A stretch of DNA of 64,000 nt from Actinostola sp. cb2023 (taxonomy: Eukaryota > Cnidaria > Anthozoa > Actiniaria > Actinostolidae). A program made the translations under genes and the position numbers. The stretch is from positions 62,001 through 126,000 of the forward strand of contig JAUJYZ010001274.1 in the NCBI GenBank assembly GCA_033675265.1. Direction: 5' to 3'. The first letter of the stretch is position 1. Each line of letters opens with the position of its first letter. Below, piece by piece: positions 10,801 to 25,000 of this stretch. The notes beneath the pieces were generated by a model that saw only the letters and a list, made by a program, of their open reading frames with translations, did not search any database and was not told the DNA's origin.

Positions 10801-13047
10801 TTACCTCCGATACATAGAAACATATCTAGGGCACTTGTCCATCAGTAGAAGTTTCTTGTTTCTTGTTGGATACTTACCTATGAAATATTAGAGTTAAGTT
10901 AGAGTTGCTTGAATTAAAAGGAATAACAACAGCTGCAGTGCGCAAAACAACAATGACCAGCAAATGCACAAGCATCGCCAACAACAGCAGCAACAGCAAC
11001 AACAACCGCATCGATAATATAACAATATATTACAATCTGTCTTGCTTAAAAGCCAATGACAATTTATATAACTAGACTCCACAACTAGTGTAGTTAAATC
11101 GGGCTCCTTTTCTAAACATACAGTTCGTACTGCATACTAAAATTGGAACGATTCAGAGAAGATTAGCATGGCCCCGTGATTAACATATTCGACCGACGAG
11201 TTTTCGGAAAGTCACTCGGCAACTATTCAATTCGTAGATCTGAGCCTGCGATGCATCATAAAGTGGCACAGAGCGCATGCGCAATAGTGGCCCATTGCAG
11301 ATTTGACGACCAAACATATATGAAGAAGAATTGGAACAGTTTGCATTTTTACACTCGGGCCTCCCACACGGAGCCCGAGTAAAAACACACCGCAAAAAGA
11401 ACCCGGAAAAAAACGTCTCCATTTGCAATTAATTACACGTGTTTGTAAATTAGTGCTTGGGCAAACAATCTTCGTAAATATTTTCGTTGCAATTATCGTT
11501 CTCTTGCAAAAGTCGCGATTAATGTTAGTTTTATACTCACCTTGAGGACATACGATCTTTCCACTACATTTGTGGATAATTATTCCATCGCTATCGAAAA
11601 GGAAGTTCATGTAATTGGCAGAACAATTTGCATCGGCGCGTTTGAAGATCAGGGCGTGGCTCCACGTGTTTGTGTCTTTGATAGGATTGCAATCACCACT
11701 CTTAGGTTGTATACAGTATCCTCCATAACTTCTGATAGGACTCTCTATTGAACAAATATATTATTAGTAATAATGTTATTGTTTTTTATGTTTTATGTTT
11801 TGTTTTCATAATTGCTTTCAAAGTTGTCAAAAGCTAGGTAAAAAGCAACCGAAATAATCGGTTTATATTTAAAGGCCGAAAATGAGGACTGCATGGACGG
11901 TGTTACAAGTCCGAGGCGAAGCCGATATATAACATGTTACTTGTGTTTTAAAAGCTTAATTTGAAATAGAGCTTCCTTTCAGATTTTTTTTTGATTTAAT
12001 TATATGATATTTCTATTCCAAGGACTTGATTGAACTGATATTTCCAGTACTTGAAATCATTCCAAAGCACTCTAGAGCGGACTTGAAGTCCCATACAAGG
12101 CTTTCCATACCAAACCCCGATAAATCTAATTCCATACGAACCCCTTTACACCCATTAATAAATCTACAAACTACAAGAAATAAACGTTATTATCCAATCG
12201 CGTTCATTAACCGCTGACTGTTCCATTTTCTGGGGTTTCAATCAATGCTACCGACACCAGTTTATCTCGTGAGGAATTTTTATCAGCTGAATTGCACCTT
12301 TTCAATAAAATACTCTGCTTGATAGCAATAAATATAATAATATCCTAGTCTGATATGCTGAAATAAGCTAACAGAAGGAAAGAAACACCATTTTACTGAT
12401 ATGTACATGTGTTATCGATTAGTGAACATCAAGGCCGGAATTCGAAACCACGTATACCGCATTATTCGTTTCAAGTAAGAGCTCTTCACGTAACTGCGCA
12501 TGTCCATCACCATGCAGGGCTCCTCATTTTATTATTCCTCGGGATAGTGTTCCATCCATTTGAAGTCAATAAAAATGTGCTTAGTCGAAAAAGGTTATTA
12601 GTTCATGCAGGAGCGTTAATTCATGCGAAATACCTGTAAACATTATTGTTGGCCCCTAGCTGAAGAAGCTTTCAGTCAATACATTTATCATGTTTCGTAC
12701 ATTCGTCTTTAGTTATTTTAATAACTTATTAAAATAAGATCCGATAACAGCTTTAGTGATAAACCACATGTACACAAGTGAATAGTGCTTTTAGTGCGCT
12801 GTGATTGGTTAATCAAACTAGGGTTATCTTTGCCCGGCTATTTACCTCTTAGCAAAACAAGATGGCTTCGCGTTTCAGCGATTGTGTCTTTTTGTTCTTG
12901 AAAATATATTTTATATATTTGGCTAGCTATTCACTTGTGTGGTATATATTAAAACGTCAAGTATTCCCCTCGGTGTCGATGAGTAGTGGTAGATGTTTAG
13001 GTACCTCGCCGCTCGAAGACTCGCGGCTCGTTATTTAAATATCCACC

Positions 13048-13081
<34 letters not shown>

Positions 13082-16000
13082 GGCGCGTTTTGATTGGCTC
13101 CCGCAACTCGGAATATCCTTGGCTATTTTCACTGTTTTGGGACGAGATACAAAATGGCGTCTCGTTTCGCTACAGTCTCCGATCCGAAGCTAACATTTTA
13201 GAAATAAACGAATTAGCGGTTCCAACCAACACTAACTGATTTGATAAATACTAAAACAGTTTTCCCCCTCAGTGTCGGTGAGTAGTGGAGGACTCGCGGC
13301 TCGGTAAATATCCACCACTACTCTCCTCTATTCACTGGCTCACCTCCACTCCGGGAAATAATTGTTAAGTAAACAAAAAATAAAAGGACCACGATACAGA
13401 AACTTATTATCATTAAAACGTCGACGTACCTGGGCAGGAATAGCAAGCTTTTTCTTCAATTGTTTTTGATGCTGGATTACAAAGTTTGCCTCCACATCTT
13501 GGTTTGGGATTGCTGCAGGTCTTATGACGTCGTTGTTTTCCGTTTGCGCACAGCTTATCGCATTTCTCCCAATCACTCCATTCAGAAAGTCCACCATGAA
13601 CTGAAATTAAGAGTCCAAAACAGTATGAATTTGTTAGATAGCACAACGATAATTTTATAATTTTCATCGAGAAAACACAACACTTTAGTTTTACAGACAT
13701 GTCTGTAAAACTATGTTTTTTTCTACATTGAAAATTATAGAATAGTTAGTGCTATTCTCCAGACAATTTTAATCGTTTCGATTGTGAAAAAGGGTACGTT
13801 CGATTCCATCCTGCAATTTTTGCATGTGAGAAATATTACTACTGAGCAACGGACCTAAGGACCACTTTTATGAGTGGCGTTACTTGATTGTTAGTGCACA
13901 TTGACAAATGCGGCAGTCGATTTCTCGAAAAAGGCAGTTCCTAAGGATATGCTATGTTTAAACTCGTTGGCAAAACTAGATGTGTGATAGCGATCACTTA
14001 TATATATATAAATCGTAAGCGCCCTGGTGGAATATCACCAAAACACATTAGTTGTTCATAACGTAATTCGCTTCCCTTAAGCGCTAATGCTCATGATTCG
14101 CTTCGATGACCAAGAACAATGGCTTCAGGTCGAGAGAAGACAAAATTAAAATACAGTAAAGCCGCTTCCTTGATAAGTAAAAATTGACAAATTTTTGTCA
14201 TCTACACGAGCAAGTTTTCCTTGATAAGTAAAAATTAGCGATGGTTTTGTCATCCGATACGAGGAACTCTTCCTTGTCAAGGAAAAATTGTCTAGGAAAA
14301 TTTGCTTGCGTAGATGCGACTTTTAAAAATGTATACAGCTATAAATTCAAAAAACGTTCAGTCCTAGGATTAAGTCACGCTCGGTGATTCTGCAATTCTC
14401 TGGATGACATTTTCCTTAGTCCAGCCATTTTGTAAATATACTTAGGATCCACGACGTACCTGGTTTTCTATCAGTGTCACAGTCATCTTCATTGACCCAG
14501 TACCATATGACTCCTGGATGGCTCATGCCACCATAAAGCATCCAATATGCTGGACGGTATTCTGTATCACCCCAAATTATCGACCCAGATGGCGAGTTGG
14601 TAGTTCTTGAAGATGTTGTCAACAACGCCTTGTTCAACTTCCCATGAGCGTCAAACCATGGCATTCTGTTTTGTACACTTTTCCACCAAGACCAATTCCA
14701 ATTATTAAACTTTTTCAACAAAGTCACCTGGGTTTGGCCAGTAGAGGTTGCCATGAAGCTGAACAACAATTCAAATAATAAATTAAGAGTAATTTGGAAA
14801 AAACTGATGTTGTTTTAATTTACTAAATCGAAACATAGCGATTTGAAGTAAAAAAAGGAAACATTTCATCGGAAATTGACTTAAAAAAGAGAATCACCTT
14901 CCATCCAGCACTGTAATACCTGTCTTACCTGTATTTACGTGGAGCACTCCACACTCCTCCCCAATGACCCCGTTTATGGGCGTCCAGCTTGTACTTAAAA
15001 GTGCTGTTGTGACCCAATTTTTTAATTACATCAGCATATTTAAGTATCGAGTAATCAGCATTCAAGGCAGGTCGATAAACATTTCTGGATATATAAGAGT
15101 AACCAAAATTAAGGTGTGAAACCATTTGGAAAAACGATTAGCTGAATAAAAGTCTTGATGTATATTACCGTGCTGGGACTTGTGCACGTGTCCATTTGTT
15201 ATGTCGACTGGTTACCACCAAGGTGAAAGCACCAGGGTCTGACGTCATGTCACAGAACACCGGCAGATAACTAGAGTCATTGAGTAGACGAATCATGTAG
15301 TAATTGTCTTTATACGCTCGCGAGAGTCTGACGCCATGAACTTTGATATCAAAACAGGAACGTCTGAATACATGAGATAAAAGAGCACCGAATTAAAGCA
15401 TGATTACATTTAAGGCGACACAGTTATCATTCTCTGCGCACTCGTCTATGACAAACTTTGGGTCATAACTGTCTCTGCTTTTATGCAATTGCCATAAAAC
15501 ATTGGCAACAATTAGAGCTATCATTCACCTATAATACAACATAATTCGATTGCACTGCAGAACATGTTTTTAAATGATATTAGAACTTGAGTAAAGTCAA
15601 TGTTTTGGATAAAATTGGATATTGCGAAAAATCTGTCCGTTTTGTTTTGGATGAAAGTTTTGGAATCACTTTATATTGACATAATTCATAACCTGAGCAA
15701 TTTTTAGGAAAATCGTTGGAGCTAAAGCACGGCCGCATGAAAATAACCCAAATTAAGCACGGAAATTAGCTCCAACGATTTTGCTTAAACTTGGTCAGGT
15801 TATGAATTATGTCAATATAAAGTGATTCCAAAACTTTCATCCAAAAAAAACGGACAGATTTTTCGCAATATCCAATTTTATCCAAAATATTGAGTTTACT
15901 TAAGTTCTAATATTATTTAAAAAAATGTTCTGCAGTGCAATCGAATTATATTGTATTATAGGTGAATGATAGCTCTAATGGTTGCCAATGTTTAAAAGCA

Positions 16001-19000
16001 ATTGCATGAAAGCAGAAGAAGTTATGACCCAATGTTTGTCATAGACGAGTGCGCCGAGAATGATAACTGAGTCACCTTAACAAGGCATTCATTACTACTT
16101 AACAACACAGTCTTCACTTGCAATCGTTTACTTTTCGACTTATTGGGTTGTTAATTTGTTGATGTTTGTAGCCAAAAGTGAGATGTACTGTACATTTGTA
16201 CATAAGTCACCTTGTTCCTTCTCTCATCCAATATCGAATTACACCTGGCTTTGGCTTCAATGACGGTAAATATGAGGGTGAATCACTAGACCTATCGTTG
16301 TAAACAATCGAACCAGATGCATCATTAGATGTGGATCCGGTTCTCAAGAATATGTCAGACGACATTCCAAGTCTGGGCATGCGTGAAACCAAATTTGTAC
16401 TTTTACTGATGTTGTTGAAATTTTCTATGAGTTGGACTTTTGTCTGTTTATCACAAGTCGATGTAAACGTGTACTCTCTTGAAGCATCAAATATACCGCC
16501 ATATTGATTCTGTCCATCAGCCTCGATACGATACTGGAAGAAGTCCTGAAAACAATGAATCAAGGAAAAACATTGATGCTAGTGTTTCCATGCAGTAGAT
16601 AAAGTACAATACGAAGTCCTGGGATGCTTTCCATTTGCTCGAAAAACCGGTAATCTCCGTTGGGGATTGGTTAATGGAATAGTTAATTTTCTGGAAATTC
16701 CCACCGAAACGTCGGGACAAGATATAAAGGTTGTCCAGTACTATCCCGGCTAGGACGAACCAACTGGAAATATCTGAATCATTTGATGGAATCTCGTGGA
16801 ATCTCTCGGTTCCAATTCTATATGGGACCCCACAGTTCTAATACATTCCAAATCCAGAGCGGATCAAAGCATTAATGGTAAGCCGGCCCATTCCATCTGG
16901 TTTGCTACGTGAGCCGTGAAAAAGTTATTACCATTATGCATCGGTCACCCCAACCGAATTTGTTGAGCAAATGGAAAGCACCACTGGCCTCGTGGTACAT
17001 TTGATACTCCAGATCCCACAGTCCGGCACATATAGGAATCGAGTGAAAATCGAGGTGCTATAAATTACCAATAGCCCTTCCAATCGACCTTAATATAAAA
17101 TCTGAATTTGCTAATATAACTTACTTGTGACGTGTCAAAATCTTTAATAGCATCAGCGACATCAAGAATAGAATAATCAGAGTCCAGAGATGGTTTATCA
17201 GTATTTCTGGTTTTCACGTTATCAGCCGTCCATCCTGTATGTGTTTTACTTGTAACCAATAATGTCCATCCACCACCACGACTTGTCAGGTCACAGTAGG
17301 TCTTCACTTGTTTCTTACCAGGTGGTTGAATTATGTACACGCCATCTGTAAACGTATTGTATGGTATTTATAAGAAACTGATGAAAGTCAACCAATCAAT
17401 TTGAAATAATGTAGAATTAAATACCATTAAGTGGAGTTGTTCGAAACCCTCTCATTTGGATGTCCATACAAGACCTTGGTAGTTGCCAAGGACCTTCACG
17501 CATCCAATACCAGATGTATTCGGGTTGTATTTCCATCAAATGTCCAACAATCCATGGTGCAGGATGATATTTCTTATCATTGCCTGAAACGATATTGGTT
17601 AGAAACGAGAAAACAAAGAAGCCAAGCTACCTCATGAGCTGTAAAAGAAAATCAAGTACAGAAGCGATATATTGTTTATGTTACGTTGGTATATTTGGCG
17701 GTTCCGTTTTGATTTCGTTCTCCATTGGAATGATCGTATTATGATGTTATATATTTACCTGTTATCGTGCCGTACCAGCTTGAATATGCATCCCTAGATG
17801 TCGTAAATCTCGCGCCTGAGACCCAAGGCATTCGTTTCTCGATTCCGTTATCAGCGTAATTCCAGTTGTCGAATTTCTTTACAAGCTTAACGTTTGTTTG
17901 TCCATTTGTCGTCGCTGTGAATGTGTACGATCGATCAGCTTCCCAAATTCCTCCCCACCGATCTGTCGATAACACAAATCAATCAATCAATCAGTTAGAT
18001 GAGTTTTTGTGTGAGAAATTTCAGGTACCGTGCCGTATTGAGTCTGATTGGATAATATGCATGTACACGCTTTGTGATTGGTTCAGAACGAAAGTCTTTG
18101 GAGCGTTGAATTTACTTTACAAAGTTGTTATAATACGATATTATTTAAACCTATATAAAGCATCGTAGGACTGACTACGCGAATAGCAAACCTCGGTTCT
18201 GAGCTTCCAGACGATACTCAAACTTGCTCCCGATGACATTCAAGTTATTTTTGATGCCATCGGCGTACTTCAGTATTGAGTAGTCACGGGTCAAGCTCGG
18301 TGATTCAGCATTTCTCAGTATGACATTGTCCTTAGTCCACCTATTGGTATGGCTGGTAACCAATAACGTCCATCCACCCCCATCACGTGACATATCACAA
18401 TAAGCCTTGATGGGAGCATTGGATAAGCCATGAGGATAAATGTCGTATACTCCATCGGGGAGGTCTTTATGGTCTGCTTTGGTAACCACCTGAAGATGGC
18501 GACAGGAGTGGGTCTCTGAAATAAAAATTAATTAACACGTCAGTAATTAGAACAATGAAGTGTGCCATTCAATTACGCACAAAATAATACATATAGTAAA
18601 GACTGAGGAAATTGACTGAAAATGATAAATTTGGAACTGATTATTTACTTGGACAGGGATCTGTGTTACAGTCTTGTTTCTCTTGTCTATCTCCCTGGCA
18701 GTCTTTCCCGCCATGCTTTGGGAAGGGGTTGTTACAGAATCGATGTCGACTTCGTTTGCCACCGTTACAACCAGCTGTACAAATTGACCACTCAGACCAC
18801 TTATTGTATCCACCATCACGTGCAACTAGAGCTGTTTGGAGAGAAACCTTAATGAACTCAACAACAAATATATATAATACTGGCAATAATGAAAGGCATG
18901 ATGATGGCAATAACAATGACAATGATGATGGTGATGATGATGGCGCCGATGATGATGGCAAAGATTATGACATTAATGATGGCAATGATGATGGCAATAA

Positions 19001-22000
19001 TGATGGCAATGATGATGGCAATGATGATGGCAATAATTATGATAATGATGTTGGCAATAATATTGACAATATGATGTTGGCAATACTGATGGCAATGTTC
19101 TTGGCAATAATGATATGATGACGATGAATAAGGCGATGATGATTGCGATATTGTTGGCAAAAATGATGGTAAATATGATGGCAATGATCATGGCAATATG
19201 ACGATGACAGTAATGAAGGCGATGGTGATGTCAATGATGATGACAATAAAGATGGCAATATGGCAATAAAGATGGTAATAATTATGGCAGAGATAATGGT
19301 TATTTGAAAAAGCAGGGAGATGCATTAAACTATGCACGTTGCTATAGCTACAGGAAATTAAAAATGAATAAATGTTAATATTATCATACAATCGTTTACC
19401 TTTTACACAAGCGGTCTTGGAATCATATCCTTCATAGCATTGACAAACACCAGTATTGGTACAAACCTAGAGATAATCGGTTAATCGGAAGCTTGAAGGC
19501 CATGAATTTCTAGTGGTTGAAATTCGCGGGATTTACATGTGCATGAATGTGGAATTTGCCATAACTTATTTAGACTTTTTCAAGAAGAGCTAATTTTTTT
19601 GAAATGGGGAAAAAGTTATAAAACTAGTAGTTCCTGGTAGAAAGTGAAGTGCTGCGATTTGTGCACTGCCGTACATGGTAACACATAAAAGTGAAATGTA
19701 GCTTTCAATGCATACATGTGGCTGTCCCTCGTCAGCAAAGTTCATTAGTGGTAAAATAAAATAATAAAAATGCGGTATAATAATAATAATAACTTTATTA
19801 CTGTGTCATGTGTTCTAGCTTACAAGAAACCTATTTCCCTCCCATATATCTACTGATTCTCATTCCCACCCCGGTCACATTGTTCCATTCCATGTCTCTA
19901 TTAATTATCATTCCCACCCGAGTTTGGTGTTGCTTAAAATACAAATGCTAACACTATAATAATCTGGCCATAGCCAGACAGCTATAGACATGTACCAGCC
20001 CTAAAAGCACGCAATACTCTACTGATATGCAGTAATTAATACAAATATGGATTCAATGAAATAGAGAATTGTGTTTGGTGTATATTATATACAATGTTAC
20101 TGGCCAGATATCAGGAAAGATGTCGAAGCCTCATAGCACACTTGTAGAAGATAAAAGTACATCAGGATGGATCGTATAATTTGATTCAGTAGTTGCCTCG
20201 ATGCCAATGGCAATGACATGGGCCGGATTGGTTTGACGAAGACCAACGAGCTCGATCAGGTAGATAGCCAGCGACAGCATCGGGGATACTAACTGTGTCT
20301 TTCAAAAGCATTCAAGTACATGCTGTCTCCTTCGGTCAACTCTGATCGACTGTAGAAGTAACTTAAGCTTATGTACTTCATTATGGAACTGGACGTGACT
20401 GAGCACACAACCATAACAGCGCTGAAAAGTCATAAAAGAACATGGTCTTCCCTTTGAAATGTCACTAAATTGTTCATGACCCCGATGAATGCTTCCAGCA
20501 ATGAATTTAGTTGCATTTGACATCATGGATTTGTAGAAAACGAACACTTTCCTGGCTTGAATCAGCGAAAAATAAACGATATTCAATATTAAAATCGATT
20601 GAACGTGTTGTGAGTGTGTGCTGATCAAAAGTACCGTGGCTCACAAAATCATCTCCACAAATAAATAAAGTCCGTGAAATGCAGTCCAGATTCTCGTTGC
20701 ATCCACATAAGTGCCCAGATCCCACACGACCACACATGACACAGGAACTCCGTCACGATTAGTTTCGCTGCTCGCTGCGGCTCGCAGCAATAATTTATAA
20801 AGACTGTGAAACTATTCTGCAAGTTTGCCAATGCCAATAATCAGCACAAGGGCGTTTTTGTATAATAAATGATTCCTGGGTTGACGTCATATTGAGATTT
20901 CAAACCTCTATAACTCATAAACGCAAGGTTCAAATCACAAAATACTGAACCCACCAACTATTCAGTTTATACTGAACTGATTTTTAAGAAAATCTCACAG
21001 GGGTGATAGGCACTTTAAATCCCGTTCTTCCGAGACTTCAATTAGGTGTATAATCGTCTAAGCTTTCGCTGTCTACGATAATACGCCTATATTAACAGTA
21101 GTAGGCGCCTCTTCAATTAGCCATTAACAAAACGAGCAGGTGACTGGGACCAAGTCCGTAAAACTAATTAAATAAGAAACTATTTTCTGAGAGAGCAGAT
21201 CAAACTTAGCTTGTCTGGAAAGTTTGGTGAACTTCGGCTTAATATTGACGATGCTAGATGGCACCAAGTATGTCTATTTTCCGATACAAAATCTGTAAAT
21301 TTTTGACGCTGTAACGTCCATCCGAACCATACATTCACTGTAAAATTGTGGATGGACAACACAATTTCAAAAGCTTATAATTCCGACAAAATTCGCTCAA
21401 ATCACATCAAACTTTGCACAGATACTAATTTTAACATGCTGTTTCATGTCATGCACTTAATTTTGTAAGTGCATTTAATTATAATAAACTCGTTCCCATT
21501 CTCCTGCTCGAACTAAAATATTTCTTGAACTTTACTTACTCCTCGTCCATTACACTGTATGCCTTTTACGCGTGGACACGCCTTTATATTAAGCTGAGAA
21601 AAGAACTTGCACCGATAGTTGCTGCACATCTTGGTGAGTTTGTCAATGAATTAAGAAAACAATAATGAATTAGTAAAGCTTTCTTTTCACGTAATCGTCA
21701 GTTAGATATCGTTTCAAAATGTCATCTAGACGATCGTATGGAAAGTATTCCATGGCGAACGCAAAAGATCCTGGACGATCGCGACGAAAGTGATGACTTG
21801 GATTGAACTGAGGTATGTCGAAAGGTAGGAATTGATCAAGATCCTTTTTAATGTGAACAAACTATTATTCGATGATCGGGGCATGGAAAACGAACACCAC
21901 CTCAATCATATAATATCATGCTAGCTATGCATGGGACGATAAGATATATTATCAAATATTATAAAGCACAGAGTTAACCATATTATACCTTTTTATCTCC

Positions 22001-25000
22001 ACATTTTGTACCATCTTTCACCATTCCAGATCCTAAAGAATCTGTGCTCTGTAGAACTGCAGCACTGTAAGAAACCATTATTATATGATTGAAGATCAAT
22101 AATACAGATTCAAATCAAATAGACATTCAACCTGTCTGTTTCCAGTTAGCAAATTTACGCGCGCTTTTGGGATGATGTTCTCGATCATTAAAGTCATGAC
22201 CAGTCACTAATACTGACTACTGTAGACAATCAAACACTTTTTTTAAATTAGCCTTCGCTGCAAAATTGCACAGGGCTCCATTTTGTAGTAACGTCAAAAC
22301 GTAAACATAATAGATATTTCCGATTTAGCGGCATATGAGCGGAATAGGATATAGTATGGCGGTCATTGTTATCGAGCGTGGACTATACTATGCATATGCT
22401 GCTAAATCGGAAATGTCTAGTAGGAATTATAAGCCACTTTAGTATCAATTTTTGTTGGTAGACAGTGCATGTATGTGTGTATTTGTATCAAACTTGTTTA
22501 CATTACCTGCATTGCGAAGAATCTCCAAGGGTTATTTTAGTATAACTTTTCCCATAATTCACGGCTGGTTTATTTCTGTTTGAGAGACACTGAATCTGGC
22601 CGCATAATACGTTCCTATAAGTGGACAATGAAGACTGTAACAACTTCCTTAAAACATAACATCCATGGTACGTTTATCATTATATATTTATGGTAAGAAA
22701 ATATGCATGGTATGCAGTCAACTTTCTCGAAGATGGACAGCGTTGCGGTGATGTTAGACGGGGCAATTTTCAACTTTCAACGATTTTTGCGCAACGTTAA
22801 TTAATGTACGTCAAGTCCACATTATTTAACATGGAGTACTGGACGATGTGTAGCACAATCTTCATTGTGGAAACATGTTGCCTGTTTTAGAATAAATGGT
22901 GTTCAAGAAGGTTCCTGTAACATCACGGTTAAACAACATTAATTACGCGAAAAACCCGCGTTCTTAAAAATCGTCCTTTACTGCGCTGTGGGACATGAAT
23001 GAGGCATCTCATAATAAAACAGTACAATACAATACAATAACTTTATTTATACACGCTTAAAATTAAAGCTGAAAAACTTGTGAGGTCGTGTGTAAAACAA
23101 TGAAAATACAAATAAAAACAGTGTGCAACAGTTACATGACAACGGTTCATTCCTTGAGGGGTCAGTCTTCCTCACTGTGACCATCTAGTGTCAGTGGAGC
23201 GTGCTGTTGCTACTCACCCTGCAGTGCAAGATGAGTTGGCTGCTGGGTCACATGTTCCATATCCTTTGGCTACAGTGTTAAGCTTATCATAACAACCTCT
23301 GACTGCATTTTTGGTGTCTAAACGATATATACATTAATTATGGAGAGAGAGTGAGAGAGATAGAGAGTAAAATGTCATAATGCATATAAAATATGTATAT
23401 TGAATAGTACAATGACATGCTAGGCCTCAACAGAAGCCCACTGCCACAAGCAACAACACTGCTTCACGTATCGAATTATTTGACTCGCAAACGTTTTCAT
23501 ATCCAGGACACTATAAAGATATTATTTATCTGGCTTAGTCGTTTTAATTATTAAATCATCCTCACAGGAATGTATTGTACACCACCGCTTACCTGGTCCC
23601 CAAAGATCCCTACACTGCGTGCCGTGTGTCTCGGCACACTTTCCAATATAACAGTAAGACTGGGAAATAAATAGAAATAAAAATACGCACCGTTAAACGT
23701 GTCATGGGACGGAAACATACATATAGGCGACCTGCACTAAGAGGTGACGTGACTCAACCCCCTTAAATCGAACAGCAGTGTCAAAATGAAATCCAGAAAT
23801 GAAAAGAGCAGCTCGAAATTAGTAAATAATTTTGTATATTGTAAAAGTATCGAGACTCCCGTTAAGTGCGTTTTAAGAAACATATATTATTATCATTACA
23901 GGAGAAATGACATTAAAAATAAAATCGAACGTTTTCCAATATTTTGTTTTGAAAATACATTAGATGGCGGCAAGAGCTGTGAAAACACTGGGATTGATCA
24001 CTGCCAGAGTTGGAACGAAAAACGTGTACAGGATTTCCAATAACTTATTATTATTATTATTATAACTTGTATTGCATTGTATTGGTTGTATGTGTGTTTA
24101 CGCCCTCAGTGGTTCTTTTATGTAACGCTAATTCAAGTGCAGTGAGTTTTCAACGTTATCAGGAAAACAATTGCCAAATAAAATACCTTAAAAAAACAAT
24201 GAAACAAATAGACAACAAATATTGACAAAACAAATTATCGATATATTTGAAGCTTTTTGCTATTTATTCATTTCTATTGAGTTTAAATGCATAGATCTGA
24301 TGTGCCTGTCTTTTTAACTTTTACATAAACTTACATGGTTTTCTTGAAGAAAAAAACATGCAAAAATGAAATGTTTCGTCCTGTTATACAGTTGAAATTT
24401 ACGTTTGTAGTAAAATAAAGGATCTATATCTATCTATCATTTCAGCCTGGTGCCGGGAAAAAAATGTAAAAACGCCTCTTGAACAAATGACCATTGGCCA
24501 AACTGATGCCAATTTACGGCGCTTTTATGCCGAAGCGCGGTCATCAAAACAACAAGAATACAGCAAATGCCTTGGCCAATATGATGAAAACTATCAGCAA
24601 GGAAGCACTTCTCTCTAAAGTGTACACCAACCACAGTGTCAGGGCCACGGCGATAACATTGTGGTCCAATGCCGGAATTCCCAACCGCCACATTATGGCA
24701 ATATCCGGCCATAGAAATGAGCAGTCTCTGGGTCACTACAACAGCCGCCCATCAGTCAACCAACTGCACAATTGCAGCGAAGTTTTGTCCAATGCTCTGT
24801 CAAGCAGTACCTCCTGCCAACCTCAGAATAACGTCAGTCAGAGCCAGGTGTTGGTCAGTACGTCAGTTAGAAGCAATGACGTCGACGTATTCACGCGCAA
24901 GGCATTGTGGGATTAGTTTAGGGCAATAATGTAAACAAAGATGGCGGACTGCCTTGTAAATTTACGAGACTGTGATGTCAAGGGGGCTTTTTACCGATGA

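Noticed and set aside
16517..16720. Minus-strand ORF upstream of exon 29
   Set aside because: No similarity to the module; it runs through the acceptor of exon 29 and is intronic.
17065..17124. Extension of exon 28 to FRFYIKVDWKGYW with a later donor
   Set aside because: That donor gives phase 2, which does not join exon 29. The GTAAGT at 17119-17124 gives phase 0 and a continuous module.
18885..19290. Asp/Asn/Gly-rich and Ile/His-rich ORFs on both strands
   Set aside because: A GATGATGGCAAT minisatellite inside an ADAM intron; both strands are open because the repeat is trinucleotide-like.
23786..24043. 85-codon plus-strand ORF
   Set aside because: No domain, AT-driven codon use and no splice or promoter context.
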